From positions 5,998,740-6,062,739 of the forward strand of contig NC_061804.1 in assembly GCF_021462225.1 (NCBI RefSeq): a stretch of DNA of 64,000 bases, read 5' to 3'. The notes beneath the pieces were generated by a model. That model was not told where the DNA came from. It searched no databases and saw nothing but the letters and a program-made list of their open reading frames with translations. Numbering within the stretch: the first letter of the stretch is position 1; each line of letters begins with the position of its first letter. The position numbers and the translations under genes are program-made. Positions 1 through 13,065 of this stretch are shown piece by piece. The stretch is from Girardinichthys multiradiatus (Eukaryota > Chordata > Actinopteri > Cyprinodontiformes > Goodeidae).

Positions 1-64
1 ATAAAATAATTCAGGGGAACAGGTTTAAATTAATATATAAAACAACAAATATTTTCTTTTTCAG

Positions 65-3000
65 CAGCTGTTGAGATGCAAAGGAAACCAACCTCTGCTG
101 CAAAATGTAAAGACAAACCAGGTGTGTGGTTTCATCTGTTCAGAAACATGAAGAACTGAAGGTGCTTTAAAAACCGCTTGTTTGTGAAAATGAGAGTAAA
201 CGTCTGACGCTTATGCAACTATTAAACCAGTCCGTCATTGCAAATAACTGGTCCCTATAACATTACATTATTACATCTCCAGATCTGCTGAAGAAGAAGA
301 AGCCTCGCTCCATGCTGCCCCTCAGTACCTCTATGGACCACCGGCCCAAAGAGGAGCTGCTGCAAGATTGCGTGACTCTGGCTTCAGTCAGACACTCCGA
401 TGGTGAGAAGTTTGAACTGATATCCACCAGTCAGAAGGTTCATTTCTATGACAACAGTGGAGCTCCATCCAGAGAAATAACCAACTCTTGAACTAAACTC
501 TCCCCTTTCAGTTCTCAATAACTGGAAGCATTTTGATTGGTTGGCTTCATTCATTTGGATTTATAGTTGTTTGTTTTTAAATAATAAAAAACTAAAAAGG
601 TTGCTTTAGTTCTGGCTTCCAGGAAAAGTATTTAAATGACAAATAGCTTTCAACATACTTTACAAACAAAAGTGAAAAGTGAGCCAGGCGTTTGCTTTCA
701 CCGGCCCTGAGTCATTACAATACTTTGCATATTGGGGTTTGACTGTCAGCTTCGCACATTTAGAGACTAACATTTTTGCCTATTGTTCCCTAAACAGTAG
801 CTCAAGCTCCGTCAGATTGGGTGGAGAACATCTGTGAACATCAATTTTCTAGTCTTGCCACAGATTCCGAGTTGGCTATAGGTCTCCCACCTGAGCTGTG
901 GATCTCTGCAGCTCTTGCAGAGTTACCTTATCTTAGCTGCTTTGATTAATGCTTTCCTGGCCTGTCAGTTCAGGTGGACAGCCATGTCTTGGTAGGCTTG
1001 CAGTTGTGGCAAACTCTTTCTTCAGATGAGATGTTGGGATATAGTTTTACATTCTAACCCTGCTTTAAACTTTAAACTGACCTTTCTGATGTGCTCCTTG
1101 GTCTTCATGATGCTGGTCGTTCACTAACGTTCTCTAACAAACCTCGAAATTGCACACAGCAGGACTCGGTTTACTAATTTGGTGACACCTAAAGCAGTTT
1201 TATTCAGGGGTATCAGAGTAAAGGGGCCTGTAAAAAACACTAAAACCTTTCAGATTTTTTATTTTTTTAAAAACTTCCACTTTACAGTTGTGCACTACTT
1301 TGTATTGTTTGTCTCGTAAAGACGTGTTTGTGGCTGTGACTTGACAAAATGTGGAAACGTTCAAGAGGTATGAATATTTTTGCAAGGTGTTATAATTAAA
1401 TTGCAGAAATTGAAGTTATTAAATTACTACAAACAAAATACTGAACACTTTACACTTGTTGATTAAAGCATTTTTGTGTGTTTTTAGCGCCACCTGCAGG
1501 CTGTGTCCCGGGTCGAGGAGATTATATCCATCTGGGTCTGTTTCATGACAGAGAAGCTCTTTACCGCATGTTTGAGGCCGAAGGTTTGTAGGGATTTTAT
1601 TTTTGCTGATGTTAATAAGTTCAGAGTTGGCGTTCAGCTGTTGATGAGCCTTTATTCTGTTGTTTAGAGGAGAGCCACGTAGAGGCCGGCCACTATGACT
1701 CTGTTGTGTATCTGCGGCTGTGGAGCGGAGACCTGCAGGGGGCGCTACAGCTTGCCACAGAGAGAGGAGAGCTGAACGACCACCTGCTCTCCATCGCTCC
1801 CATGGGTGACAACTTTACTTCTTTATTCTGACTCCAGTAGGCTGTGCTTGTATTGTTCAAGGGTTCCCTCTGGTGCTAAGCAGGAAAACTTTAGAAAACT
1901 CTGAGTCTGGCTTTATTTTGTTATTGTGTTGTTGCATTTCAGTTTTTATCTGGAAAACCGCCTGTTGTTCCATTTTTTTTTTCTTTGCTTGCAGCCGGCT
2001 TCGAGGTGTGGAGCCGTACGGTGGAGGCCTTCGTCAAGCAGCTGTCTCTGCAGGAGCAGTTCCTGAAGGCGGCGTCCCACCTGCTGTCCATCAACAGGCT
2101 GTATGAGGCCGTGGACCTGCTGAGGTCCAACAAGCTCTACAGGTTCATGTCTCTGTTTGTATGTGCGAGACGTTAATATACTGGAGGATGTATGTGTAAC
2201 TTACTTTTTCAACTAATGAATATGTGGCAACAAAAAATAGAATACAAGAATTTAAACTTTTAGAAGAATTAGATGCAGGTTTGTTCACGTTACATTTTTA
2301 AGTTCAAGTTACGTTTTAATGCTTTTGACTTTTTCTAACTGATGTTTTTCCAGAGTGGGATGATTATAAAACGAACAACTTTACAGACTTTTTAAAACAA
2401 GATCTGGGTGTGCAAGATTGAGTTTACTCTGCATTTCTCTTATGGAAATATGGTCAAAATTATACATACAGGTAGGGGTGGGCACTTCTTGTATCGGTTA
2501 TTGCAACAACAAAAAATTGGATTTGGATTTATTGTGAGAATAAATTCCAATTAATGATGGTTGTGACTGTATTGTCGGGATTATTTTTGCTATTTTCTCC
2601 ACTGTTTGTGTCATCAGAGCATCAATAAATATAAAAAAAAAAGAGAAAAAACGATTAAATGCAGTTACTGTGTGCAGTATATTGATAGAAATCACACGTG
2701 TTTATGTAACTGGTTTCCTGACAATGACCGTTTTTAAAAATGGGTATAATTTTTAAGAGCAGTTTTTATGTTTGTGCAGCTATGATTGTTGTGACATGCA
2801 GTCACAGCCATAGTTGCCTAAAAAATACTGCTAAGAAGTTGAAAATAGTTTTATTGTTATTACAATAAATTCCACAAAATATTGTGATAAAATTTCAAAT
2901 CCATAAAACCCACCCCTACATATAGCAATGATTATAAACATATAACCATGGTTATATTTGGACATATTTCTCTCTTTCTGGGCATCTAAAAAGCTGGTAT

Positions 3001-6000
3001 AATTCTTGCTGCCACTCATCTTTGCAGAATTGGTTTTCATCATTTAAATGGTTGGCTTCCTGGTACAAACCTCACTTTTAAGCATAATCCAGACATTTTC
3101 AACTGGGTTGAGCTTAATGTTAGCCTGAGTTATCCATCCTAACCATGTTGATGTTTGCTAGGGATCAATGTCTAGTTAGAACGCCCAATCATGTCAACGT
3201 TTCAACCATCTGACACAAGCGGTACCTTTCAGAGGTGAGAAAATATGTTTAGGATATGCCGGAACAACCCAGGAACCACCAAGGCTCAAGCCCGCCATGA
3301 AGTGGAAGATGTTAGAACAATCGCGTCACTGTCCAGTTTTACATCACCATGTACTGAGTGGCTGCCGACCAAGAAAGAAGCACCTTTAAGTTAGACCGTA
3401 TGTTTGAAGGTGAGGCTTTTAAACCTAAGGACACTGTACCGACCATGAAGCATGGTATTGGGTGCATCATGCTGAGGGTCATTTTTACTGAATTGATAAA
3501 GGTGGGGGACTACAAGTTATTTTTTTGTTTTTTTTTACTTTACTGTAAATCAGCAACAGCTTCAACAAGTAATCTCAGACTGGGTGCTCCAACAGGAAAA
3601 GTGTCTCAAACGTGCATCCAAACCGGTTCTGGAGTGGAGAAAGAATAACATTAAGCTTTTGGAATTCAGCAACATTGGAAATCTGTTGTCTAAATGTAAA
3701 AGCCGGGTCAGTGTCAGTCAACCGAGCAGTTTAAATGATCTACCAGTTCTGCCAGGAGGAATCAAACATCCAGGAAGAATTATTCCAAAGGATGTCCACG
3801 AGAGGTGCTAAGGGAAAATTAACTAGTATGTTGACCGTTGTTTGTCCGATTGTGGTTTTTCAAATTTATTTCAGTTTGTTGCATAATCTATTCAACCTGA
3901 AAAACCGGTTGAAATAAATCAATAAAAGCTTTAAAATAAATGACATTATTGCTCATCTTAAAGCAGAAAGGGAAGTATATATATTTTTAGGTAAAGCACG
4001 CATGTAGGCTTTTGTTTTAAAGCTGTTGATATTTGGTGCTCCTGCTGATGTCCCATCTAACAGAACGTTCCCGTGTGTTCCTCAGGGAGGCCATAGCACT
4101 GGTGAAAGCCCGGCTGCCTGCAGACGAACCTCTGCTGAAGGATCTCTACACGTGTTGGGCTGCTGTGCTGGAGAAAGATGGACATTTATCTGCTGCTGCT
4201 AAATGGTCAGAACTGTTAACCACAGAACTAGACCCAGAATTGGGGTTGTGATGCTAAATTGGCTTTTCTCCTCCTATGTTTCGTCTCAGTTACCTTGCTG
4301 CCAGCTGCAGTTTCGATGCAGCCAAAGTCATTGCCAGAAAGAACGATGTTCCGTCTCTGAGGACCGCTGCGGATCTGGCGAGAATCTCCAAGGAGGAAGT
4401 CCTGGCCCAGTCGCTGGCTCTGAGATGTGCCAAAGACCTGGTAGCTGCTCATGACTGGGTCGGAGCGCACGAGGTCCTGAACTCTCAGAGCCCCCTACTG
4501 GTCAGAACCTGTCATATTTGAACTTTTCCTTTCTGAAACAGAATTCAGAAAGGCATTTCATTTGAAACTTTGTGCTCTACAGGCCCACAGGCTCCATCTG
4601 TGTGTGGCTGAGCTGCTGGCTGTGACGCTGGTGGACTCTGGTGTCTTCTCCTCGGCTTCCTGTGTCTCTGGTCATTCTTGGGCAATGTTGAAGAGTTCCA
4701 ACACCATCCAGGATAGAGTTAGACACATCTGGGAGGAAGAGTTTCACGTTTGCCTCAACTCAGCCGGAGATTGGAGCATTGAAGCTCTTCTGCAAGAGCT
4801 GAAGTCTGTGGACACTCCGGCACGGAGCGGCAGTATCCCTCTCAGACAGGTAGGCTCCAAAGAAGACCACAGCGGGGATTTTTAGGGATATTCCTGGATA
4901 TAAACCAGATTCTGTTCACGTCTCTCCATGTTCAGGTCCTGCTGTACTCCTCGGTCCATCTAACTCGCTCCCTGCTCAGCTGGTTACTGAACGATGATGG
5001 ACAGCTGATTACAGAGCTGTGGCAGGCAGTGGCTTGGCTCAGGGATGCGGGACACTTCAGCATCTCTGCGGTGTTCTGCCGGCTGCTCTTCCCTGAAGGT
5101 ATCCCAGCCGAAGCAGAAAACAGCACTGAAAGCCTTTATTTCATCTGGCTTGAAAGGAGCCTGCAGAAAGTTTTGTTAATGAAATGATCCGTTTGTCATT
5201 CAGGTGATGTCAACGTATTTTCAAGGAAACATTCAAAAACACTCCAACAATCTAAAGCTGAAGCCGAAGCCAGCAGCCTGCAGGCGTTTGTTTGTTACCA
5301 CCGTCTGTATGAATGCTGGTGGAGGGACTCTGCGGTCCAAACCGGAACCGGCTCCTGCAGCGAAGACAAATTGAACGACGAAGCACTGACTGCAGGAACG
5401 CTGGAATTGGAAGAGAGGGTCTGCCTGACGAGTGGTACCTCTAAAGAACTGGACTTTGAACCATCAGTGCTTCTGTCGGAGCCTCATGCTGCCTGTCAGG
5501 CCACTCAGAAATCTGTGAGAGAGATCCAGGAGCGGCTGTCTGCCATGGTTCTGCAGCACAGCCAGGTCCAAGTGGGACAGCTGGACTCTGGGGACAAACA
5601 GGATGGCAGTCTGGCACAAACAACAGCCCTAGATCAGCAGGAAGCAACTGAAGTTGAGCAATGGTCAGGCTTATTTTTATTTGTTTAAATATTTGATTAT
5701 TAAAGCTGGAAAAATGTTGATAATACAGAGATTTTGCAGGGTTATAAAAAGGTTTAAATTAAAATCACCTATTCTGGGTGTTAAAAAGAAGCCATAAACA
5801 GATTTTTCTTGTTGGGTTTTACATTTCATTTGTTTATTAATCGCTTTTTCAGTTTTATGTTTTTGGAGAAATGCTTCAGCAGAACCTTTTCATTTCATGT
5901 TGTAGTTCAGGCTGATGCAGTCAGACTGAGAAAACTACAAGGCCCACAGTTCCTTTTCAAATATGGCTGCCGTGCTTAAAAAACATAAGCCTATTCTCAG

Positions 6001-7243
6001 ACTTAAGAGGACCTGACTACTGTTAGTAAAACTAGCGGACAACATTTAATTGTTCAAACTATAAAGGAACACGATGTACAGCACTATATGCACCACTGTT
6101 TTAAAGAGAAATAGATACTAACAAAACAAAACGTTTTTATGATCAATGTTCACTATTTCCGTTTGGACCATCTACGGTCATGAGATGTTTATTATGATGA
6201 AAAAAAAACCGAGATCCTGGAAATAAGTAGATGATATGAACTTCCTCTGTAGCGAGGCTGGACTCTGCCTTACAGACAGGGTGAGCTCTGATCTCGAGCC
6301 ACAGCTGTTCCTAAAGGAGGCTATTGATGTGGTTAAGACATCCAGGACGCCTAACCTCATTCCGGGAATGAGTCGTAGTGCTGCTGGGGAGAGAGATGTT
6401 TATCTTCTGGCTCTGTTACCCCTGCGGCCCAATCTTGGATAAATGGACAATTGATGGGTAGTTGGCACGACGACGAATGGCAAACGCCCTTGGTCTTCCA
6501 CTTGTAACTATACTGCTTTCAATTGAACCTCCAACTTTCTGTGTTCACAACCGTCAAATTGAACTTGGAATTCGGACTTCAGTAGGCATTCCAAACACTC
6601 AGAAAGCCTAACTTCAGAGTACGAACAGAATCCACCACTCGATGCTAGACACCCATCCCTGGGGTGACGCCATTCCCAGATCTGAACTCTGGTTTACTGT
6701 AGTTTTCTAGTGATATTAGATTAAATGGTTACTTTGTCCACTACCTGCTCCTTTAGCATGACGATGTGTTTATTTACAGAAGTTTGGTTTGAGTTCAGAG
6801 ATTTCACTAGCTAGTAAAACCTGTCACAAGCTTACGGTTTACTTTCTTTAAAAGGTCCCTTTCCGGATGTTTCTCTCTTTTGTTTGCAGTTCTGAGGAGG
6901 AGACCTTTCTCTCCTTGTCCTCAAAGATGTCCAAATTCCAAGAGGAGCTGGCCAACATTCCCAACTCAATCAAGGTACACAACCAGTAATTAAACAGGAG
7001 AGTTGTGGGCGGGCAAGTCTCGATCCAAACAGTTGACAGCTTTGATTTTTGCTCTTGCAGATGTTTCCTCGCCCAGATGTGATGGAATGTTGCCTTGTTC
7101 TCTTGCATCTCAGCAAGTGTTCTTCCATCTCCGATGTTGTCCAACAACAGGCCAAACATCTGCTCCGAAAATACGGAAGAAGTCCACCAGTCCTGAAAGC
7201 GTCCCAGGGATTCCTTACGAGATCCGGTTGTCCTGCGGACTGA
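65..7243 (+). CDS. gemin5: gem-associated protein 5, C-terminal part (12 exons, 5' end outside window)
   Basis: Gemin5 is the snRNA-binding subunit of the SMN complex and also binds mRNA and ribosomes. Exons read: 65-121, 283-402, 1488-1583, 1668-1805, 1995-2142, 4086-4205, 4290-4500, 4583-4849, 4936-5098, 5204-5663, 6890-6974 and 7061-7243 (stop TGA). All have AG/GT borders and the phases join without a break, giving about 681 residues. Recognisable stretches are [30 protein letters not shown], a helical TPR-like region ([21 protein letters not shown] and following) and the C-terminal [15 protein letters not shown]. By comparison with the human protein (about 1,508 residues) this is roughly residues 830 to the end: the dimerisation domain and non-canonical RNA-binding sites. 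The N-terminal WD40 repeats must lie left of the window. The 460 bp exon at 5204 carries the least conserved, Glu/Gln-rich part. The gene is convergent with cnot8. Confidence 0.95.
700..1395 (-). mobile_element. degraded Tc1-like transposon in a gemin5 intron
   Basis: The right end (about 1200-1395) matches the terminal sequence of a common fish Tc1 family: GGGGTATCAGAGTAAAGG, then a T-rich stretch, then GACAAAATGTGGAAACGTTC and GGTATGAATA. The interior (about 810-900) resembles the antisense of the transposase gene, for example CAGATTGGGTGGAGAACATC. No open transposase frame survives. Family assignment is from memory of fish Tc1 sequences; borders are approximate. Confidence 0.6.
3040..3870 (+). 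mobile_element. degraded Tc1-like transposon in a gemin5 intron
   Basis: Between the exons ending at 2142 and starting at 4086 lies a decayed plus-strand Tc1-like sequence. Around 3260-3480 it contains CCAAGGCTCAAGCC, GGAAGATGTTAGAACA, GAGTGGCTGCCGACC and GTACCGACCATGAAGCATGG, blocks typical of the transposase coding region in fish Tc1 elements. Around 3740-3790 TTCTGCCAGGAGGAAT resembles the 3' coding end. Frameshifts and stops break the frame throughout. Confidence 0.55.
5664..6889 (+). other. gemin5 intron without identified element
   Basis: A 1.2 kb intron between the Glu/Gln-rich exon and the penultimate exon. I see no coding exon, no terminal inverted repeats and no simple repeat. Parts around 5880-6000 and 6480-6610 look like old dispersed repeat DNA but could not be assigned. 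Confidence 0.4.
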
Positions 7244-7275
7244 GAGAAACGCCTCACTTGCACAGCTTTTTCTGG

Positions 7276-7281
7276 AATAAA
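7276..7281 (+). terminator. probable gemin5 polyadenylation signal
   Basis: AATAAA lies 33 bases after the gemin5 stop codon. A 3' end here would leave several hundred bases before the convergent cnot8 transcript, whose own candidate signal (TTTATT on the plus strand, 7577-7582) lies about 400 bases downstream of the cnot8 stop. Confidence 0.5.
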
Positions 7282-7672
7282 ATGAATCTTTGAAACTGAT
7301 CCTGAGTCGAGTGAAACTACATCTGAACATGGAAGGAGCTTCATTATTTTTTTTGGGACAGAATTCTAATTAAAGCACGTTTAGCTTAACTTAAAGGAGA
7401 ATTACTGAGTTAGATGATAGGCTCTTTAAGTTACATTCTATAATTTGAATCCTGTACAGGTTTCCTGTAAAAGCTGAACTAAACCAGAATATTTTTGAAA
7501 GCAGAAACGCTGGTTTGTTGGCGAACAATATTGCGACTGAGAAGATGTACATCATCCTTTGGAATGAGCTAAAACATTTATTTTTGTTGAAATTATACAT
7601 TTTTAATTTACAGGCCCTTCCAGCAACAACTTAAAAAAATAAATCCCTGTAGAGGAAAAGAAAGAGGAGTGG

Positions 7673-7686
7673 GGGGGGGGGGGGGG
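7673..7686. repeat. run of fourteen G
   Basis: A homopolymer G14 in the spacer between the gemin5 and cnot8 stop codons, probably within the cnot8 3' UTR, where the transcript would carry C14. Long G runs are uncommon in this AT-rich window. Confidence 0.85.
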
Positions 7687-7976
7687 CAGTCTGATTAGAA
7701 TAATCAAAGGGGAGGAGTCTTTAAAATCCCAGGATGTCAGGAGCTGGTCCCACGCTGTAAAAACAGACATGTTTTAAAAAAAAAACTGACCCGACTTGTT
7801 TGGCCTAAGACTCTGTTAAAAGTGACATGGGAAGAAACGAGTCGGCCACTGAAGGATCTGTTCTCGCTGCGAGTCCGCTGGGAAAGTCGCTCAGATATGT
7901 TCAGAGTCCTGTTGGAGAACATGAGAGCAGAAATCTGCTGGTGGATTTTTAAAAGCAAGCGAAGCCGAGCGGCCAC

Positions 7977-10900
7977 TCAGTGTTTGTTGTTGGTCTCCTC
8001 CTGACCCGATCCGGACATCCCGTTCTGTGGCTGGCTGGATCCAGAGCCGAGCCCGTACAATCTCCCACAGTACTTGGCGTCGTCGATGTGGTCTTCAAAG
8101 AAAAGCTGAACAAACAAGAAAAGTTGAATTCAAAAAAACTGATCTGCAAACGTTTGAGGTGTGATGGCTCATTGTCATCTTCAGTGTTTAGAAGGACCGT
8201 TTTAAACAGCCCTGAATTTCTATTCTAAAATGTTTGATAAAACGTTTTTCAGACTTTCTGAAAGTGTTTCTCTTTAACTCGGTGAATTCTTAAATTAAGT
8301 GAAAGAGCAAAGAAGTGTCACTAAAACAAAACAGTGTTGACAGTTTTATCCTTTTGAGATTTTAATGTCTGTCACAGAACAGGAAAGGAAAGGTTGGCAG
8401 CTTTTAGGAAATCTCAGTTGAGCTAGAGCTCTACTTTCTCTAGGGAATTTACCCGGAGGCTCCCATTTACGGGTATTAATTGCTACACAACTAGACTAAT
8501 TACTAATAAAAGATGCTAAAGACAGTTTAAAAGGATAAAATACTATTTTAGACTGTTTTCTTTGGCCTCTGTTCCTAATATAAATAAATCATTTTACCCC
8601 TCACAGCTAGAAAACAGAATTTGAATGCAGGTCATTCTAGATTTTACTGAGAAATCTTGATTGTCTAGAATCTGAATCAGGTTGAAGATTTACACAAAAC
8701 TCTGATCAATCCATCTCTGGTAAACACAAAATGCTGAGTGGAACATTATTTTTATCCTTTTCATTCCAGCTTTACATTTTTAATAGAAAACCTTGTTTTA
8801 GTGGAACATAAATTAAATTGTCAATGTTGTCCACCTTAAAAAGATCAAACTGGGTTGACTCAAACTTTTCACCAGGTCTGATGCATCTTTTGAGCTAATT
8901 CATTCTCACTGCATAGAACACTTTAAAAACAGAGGACTACTCGACTCACAAATAACGTCAGAGGCTGAGCGTCAGTTTACCTCTTTCATCCTGAAGAACG
9001 CCATCCCTGTGAGCAGCGAGTCTGATCCGGCCTGATGCTGTCGTCCAATCCTCTTCAGCTCCAACTGGTCGGCTACTTCCTGCAGGCCTCCCTGCAGCAC
9101 AAACAGGGCAGGCGGGTGAATCCAATGACTAAACTGGATTCAATAGAAAACGTGTGTATATTTCAGCAAACCTTGAGACTTTTGCAGCTCTTCATAAGGT
9201 ACTTGACGTCGTAGATTGCAGGAAAAAACAAGTTGAGGATCTGAAAGAAGTCGTGCTCCTCCTCGGGAAGCCGAGCGTCCGTCAGAAGCTTTACCAGATA
9301 GCCAAAGTCGTAACCGCTGAAATATCAAAGAAAGCGAAAATACTTCCAAAGAAATTCATAGAATTTAGTTCAAAAAATAAAAGCAGAGAAAGGGACTACA
9401 ATTGCTTAAATTAAAAGGTTCAAAACAACCCACCTGTGGAAGGAGAGCCACTTGACATTTTCACAAAGGACCAAGCCGGACGTCATGAGGAGCTCAGCAA
9501 AGTACAGCGTGTCGATCCCTTCTTCTTCGTGCTTCTTGAACTGAAGGCCAGAGTTCTGCAGCAGGTCTATGGAGTCCTGTGAATACATGTCTTCTCTGTG
9601 GAAGGAATTTTAAAACATTATTTTTAGGACCAACAAGACAGGATCTAAATAAAACTATTCCACTGTTTTATTTATACTCAGAATTATAGAGTTTAAAGTA
9701 GGAAAAATAAATCGAACGCCACAATGAAGTTGGAATTCCAAATTGGAAAGTCAGAAGTTTCCCACCAACCCTGAGTTTAGATTCAATATGGCTGCTGCTC
9801 AAATAAAATGTTCAGGAAGTTGAGAGTTTAGGTGTTCCCAGTCAGCACTACTGCTGGTAAATGACACCTTCCTCTCCGCGAGTTCAGATCCTGTCCCTCT
9901 TACCAGATCTGTAACAAGAGGCAGCCCTGATAGAGTCCGGCCTGCATTATACTAAATATGGTGTTACGCTGGTACTACAGAGGTTTGATAGTCAGTAAAT
10001 GTAACCTCATTAACTATTTTCTGCAGCCTCAAATAGAACTGGTTAACAACATTCTACAGATCCCCCAAATTCATCTGAATTATAACAAAATAAAACTAAA
10101 CGTTCAAATCCTTCAATATCAGCTAATGGAACAAGAAAAACATCATGCTAACTAAATGTCCAGAGAAATGTTTTCCACCTACGTGAGGTTGAATTTGAAG
10201 TTAAACTGCCATGTCGTTGTGCCCGGAGGATAATCACCGTCCTCATTCAGGAACGTGAGTCCGAGCTGGATGATCTTCAGGAGGTCCACGTTGCACCTCA
10301 GCAGCTGGTACTGGTAGTCTACCGTGCTGCGAAACTCTCCGATTGGCCGCACGACAACCCCAGGGAATTCTGTGTCCTGATGAACAACAAAGACAGAAGA
10401 TCTCATTGGTCAGCAGATACACAACATTAATCAAGAGCCATTTCCTCCAATCATACTGTCAAACTGAAAATAAAGGGCAACTTTGTATGTATGCCATTTG
10501 CCTAACATTAGTAAATGGTTTGACGTAATAGTAATACAACCTCAACATAGTCTGCAGCACAGCTGGAGCTCTCAACAGCTGGTGATGTCTTACACAGGGT
10601 CTCCTTCTCCTCTGTCTCGGAGCACCACAGTTCCTGAACATTTCTCATTTCAAAATTCCATATTTTTCCAGTCTGTTTTCAACCTTTTCAGTTATACTCA
10701 GTTATATTCTTTCACGTACAAAATGGAACATGGGAAAAACCAGAGACTGAAAGGGGGAAACAAGGATGGATGGATGAAACAAATGAAAGGATGGACGACT
10801 GGATGGATTGATTAGGAAGAAACTGAAACCTAAAGATATAAAATCAAAGAGCAGAAGCTTCAGTTGCAGTATATTCCATTCAAAGCACCTTTGTTTTTTA

Positions 10901-11189
10901 GGGTAACATAAGTGTGAATAAGGTTCAGATTATTGCCATGTCAATACTCATATAGTTTAGGTTTGGATATTTCAGCACAGAGTGGACCAACTGATCAGTT
11001 ACAGGGTGCATGTAGAAGTTAACAGTGCTCAGATGTTTAAAGGGACACACTTAACGACTACTGAACTCTCACCATGGCAACGTAGTTATAGCTTTGGATA
11101 ATCTGTCTGATCTTCCTCATCTCTTCTTCCACATTGCTCGCCCAGACTTCACAGATGATCTGACTGGAATCTGCAAGTGCAGCTGGCAT
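7977..11189 (-). CDS. cnot8: CCR4-NOT complex deadenylase subunit 8
   Basis: DEDD-family 3'-5' poly(A) exonuclease of the CCR4-NOT complex, acting in cytoplasmic mRNA decay. Coding exons in transcript order: 11189-11073, 10376-10183, 9595-9434, 9316-9172, 9091-8981 and 8105-7977. They total 858 nt, or 285 residues, all in phase with GT/AG borders. The start ATG (11187-11189) opens [18 protein letters not shown]. Catalytic residues are present at family positions: D40 and E42 in DTEFPG, D161 in HSGYDFGY, H225 and D230 in [11 protein letters not shown]. Residues such as [29 protein letters not shown] and FFRMKEL favour CNOT8 over CNOT7. The last about 20 residues ([12 protein letters not shown] to EETNNKH) look CNOT7-like instead. 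The tail-to-tail arrangement with gemin5 is the same as in human, supporting orthology. Confidence 0.95.
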
Positions 11190-11259
11190 GTTGGCAGGTT
11201 GGATGAAAAGATAAAATCCCAACAGTCCTGCAGCACTCAGTGGGAGGTGAAGAGGCAAT

Positions 11260-12780
11260 CAGATCATAAAATGAAACAATTCTGGGAGAATAAAGAAAGG
11301 AAAATGTTAGTGAGCCTGATCGCAATTAGCCAATATTCCCTTCACTGTTGTCTTTAAATGTCCTACATAAATAAAATGGACATTGACAAGATATACCAGT
11401 TTTTTTTTTTTGAAAGATTTTCTGTCATACCCTTCCAAAGGTTTGTTATTTGATTTAGATGCTAATGACAGTGCCAGACTGACAAGAAGTTTATTTTTCC
11501 AGTAATACCCTGCTGTCCCCCTAAATCACCTTTCGCTGCACACTGCTGGTCCACTGGTTGAAGGAAGGCTAATATTTATTTCCCTGCTTACCACAAAGAC
11601 AAGATGTGGTGTTTAGAAATATTTCCAGTCATGTAAAACATGGACAGTTATTGTCAGGAAACTAAAGGAGCACCAATAATCAGAATCAGTTTTATTGCCA
11701 AGTTCGTACATACAAACAAGGAATTTGCCTCTGGTACACTTTGCTCTTTTGTTCACTCTAATTAAGCTGACACTGTTTTATAACTGTAGCTCTAAAGAGC
11801 AGCTGACTCCAGGGTGGCTCCCTGACCAAATAGGCCCACCAATATCCAGCTAATTTCTGCTAATCAGCTTGTAATGATGCGTACACTATTAAGAACAAAG
11901 CATAAACTGTATTGTGCAAGGACCATGCTTTCTGGACGTCCACTATTTTTTCAAATTATCTTCGCACAACCACAGATCAGGTTGATTTTGGGAAGATGCT
12001 AAATTCCTGTTTTCTTTTAGGTTTGACGTGTTGATTTGGATCGTGACGAATTCCCTTTTTTCTAAGGATTATAACAAATAAAGAATGGGCTCTTAGAGTT
12101 TTTCCTCTCATTTTCTGAAAGACATGACCTTCAGATACTGTCAATCAGCAGATTTCTTCTGACTGCCAGTGGCTCACTTAGCTGGATTTGCTATTTTAAA
12201 AACCTTTTATTATTATTTTTTTAACATTAACAATATGCTGGCAGCTGTCAGCTACAAGAACTAGACAGAAATTAAGCACAATAGCAGTGAAGGTACACAA
12301 CAACACCTTCAGAAAGCCTGGGGAACTGCGGGTTAAGACTACTTTAAAACAAAAAGTCTGGATCCTTCAAAGGAAATAATAACGTATTTATTAATGTACA
12401 AATAGCTTCTCGTCTTTAAAATCATTTATTATTTGACCCTGTTTGTTATATGCCACAATTTCACTCATTTAATTTCTAATCATCCCCAAATGTAATGCAA
12501 GACATTAAACTAGGACAGATAAATTAGATAAGTTAGAATAGAAATTATTTCTCCCCGTGTTGCCATGACAGCAGACGGAGCAACCGTTAGCTTAGTAAGA
12601 GCTTTTAGTCAGTTTCAGCTAGAAAACATCAAATATGAGGAAAAACTGTTAAGTACATGCTGGTTGAAACAGTATACACATAATACATTAGCTCAAGTCC
12701 ATTAAATTCACTGTACCCGATCAGTTTGAAATAAAAACAAACGACGCAACCACGCAAGCCCTAGCATTTAGCTTAGCATC
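11260..12780 (-). other. cnot8 first intron, mostly unassigned
   Basis: AT-rich sequence between the candidate 5' exon near 12.9 kb and the first coding exon. Apart from the LINE-type tail at 11680-11755 nothing could be identified; no exon-like open frame with splice sites was found. Confidence 0.4.
11680..11755 (-). repeat. 3' tail fragment of a LINE- or SINE-type retroposon
   Basis: AATCAGAATCAGTTTTATTG, then CCAAGTTCGTACATACAAAC and AAGGAATTTGCCTC, is the reverse complement of a very common fish retroposon 3' end (AATTCCTTGT, then TTGGCAATAAAACTGATTCTG). Only the tail is present. Family assignment is from general knowledge. Confidence 0.55.
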
Positions 12781-12928
12781 AAAGCTAACCTTCCACTGGC
12801 AGTAGCACAAAACAAAGCGGCAATAAGAAGCGCTTCCTTGTTTCACTCCTCTGAGTGTTTAACTCGAGCTTCGCTTGCCGTAAGGACAACACATTGAGGT
12901 CGGTAAAATTATTAAAGTATAATTTTAC

Positions 12929-13060
12929 CTGCTGCTTTCTTCGCTTGAATCCTTTCAGGCTTTTGATGGTACTTTCTTCTTCGTTTTTTTCCTGTTTCGC
13001 CTCCTTCTCTTCAAAACGCGCAACAGCAGCACCTGCTGTACGGGAGTTACTGCGTGATGA
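12929..13060 (-). other. candidate 5' non-coding exon and promoter of cnot8
   Basis: On the minus strand a strong donor (AAAGCAGCAG followed by GTAAAATTAT) ends at 12929, after GC- and CpG-containing sequence (about 13010-13060). This is the expected place for the cnot8 first exon, since the first coding exon has an acceptor with a polypyrimidine tract (near 11232) and untranslated sequence before its ATG. The transcription start is not determined. An alternative donor exists at 12789. Confidence 0.4.
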
Positions 13061-13065
13061 CGTGA
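13058..13065. promoter_or_regulatory. CRE/ATF-like site
   Basis: TGACGTGA, one mismatch from the palindromic CRE, sits just upstream of the candidate cnot8 first exon in a short CpG-containing segment. Such sites are common in CpG promoters; function is inferred only from motif and position. Confidence 0.35.

Noticed and set aside
6848..7330. 160-codon minus-strand open frame
   Set aside because: Antisense to the last two gemin5 exons and their intron; no recognisable protein.
7977..11189. Calling the deadenylase cnot7
   Set aside because: Only the C-terminal tail is CNOT7-like; most diagnostic residues and the tail-to-tail position with gemin5 fit CNOT8.
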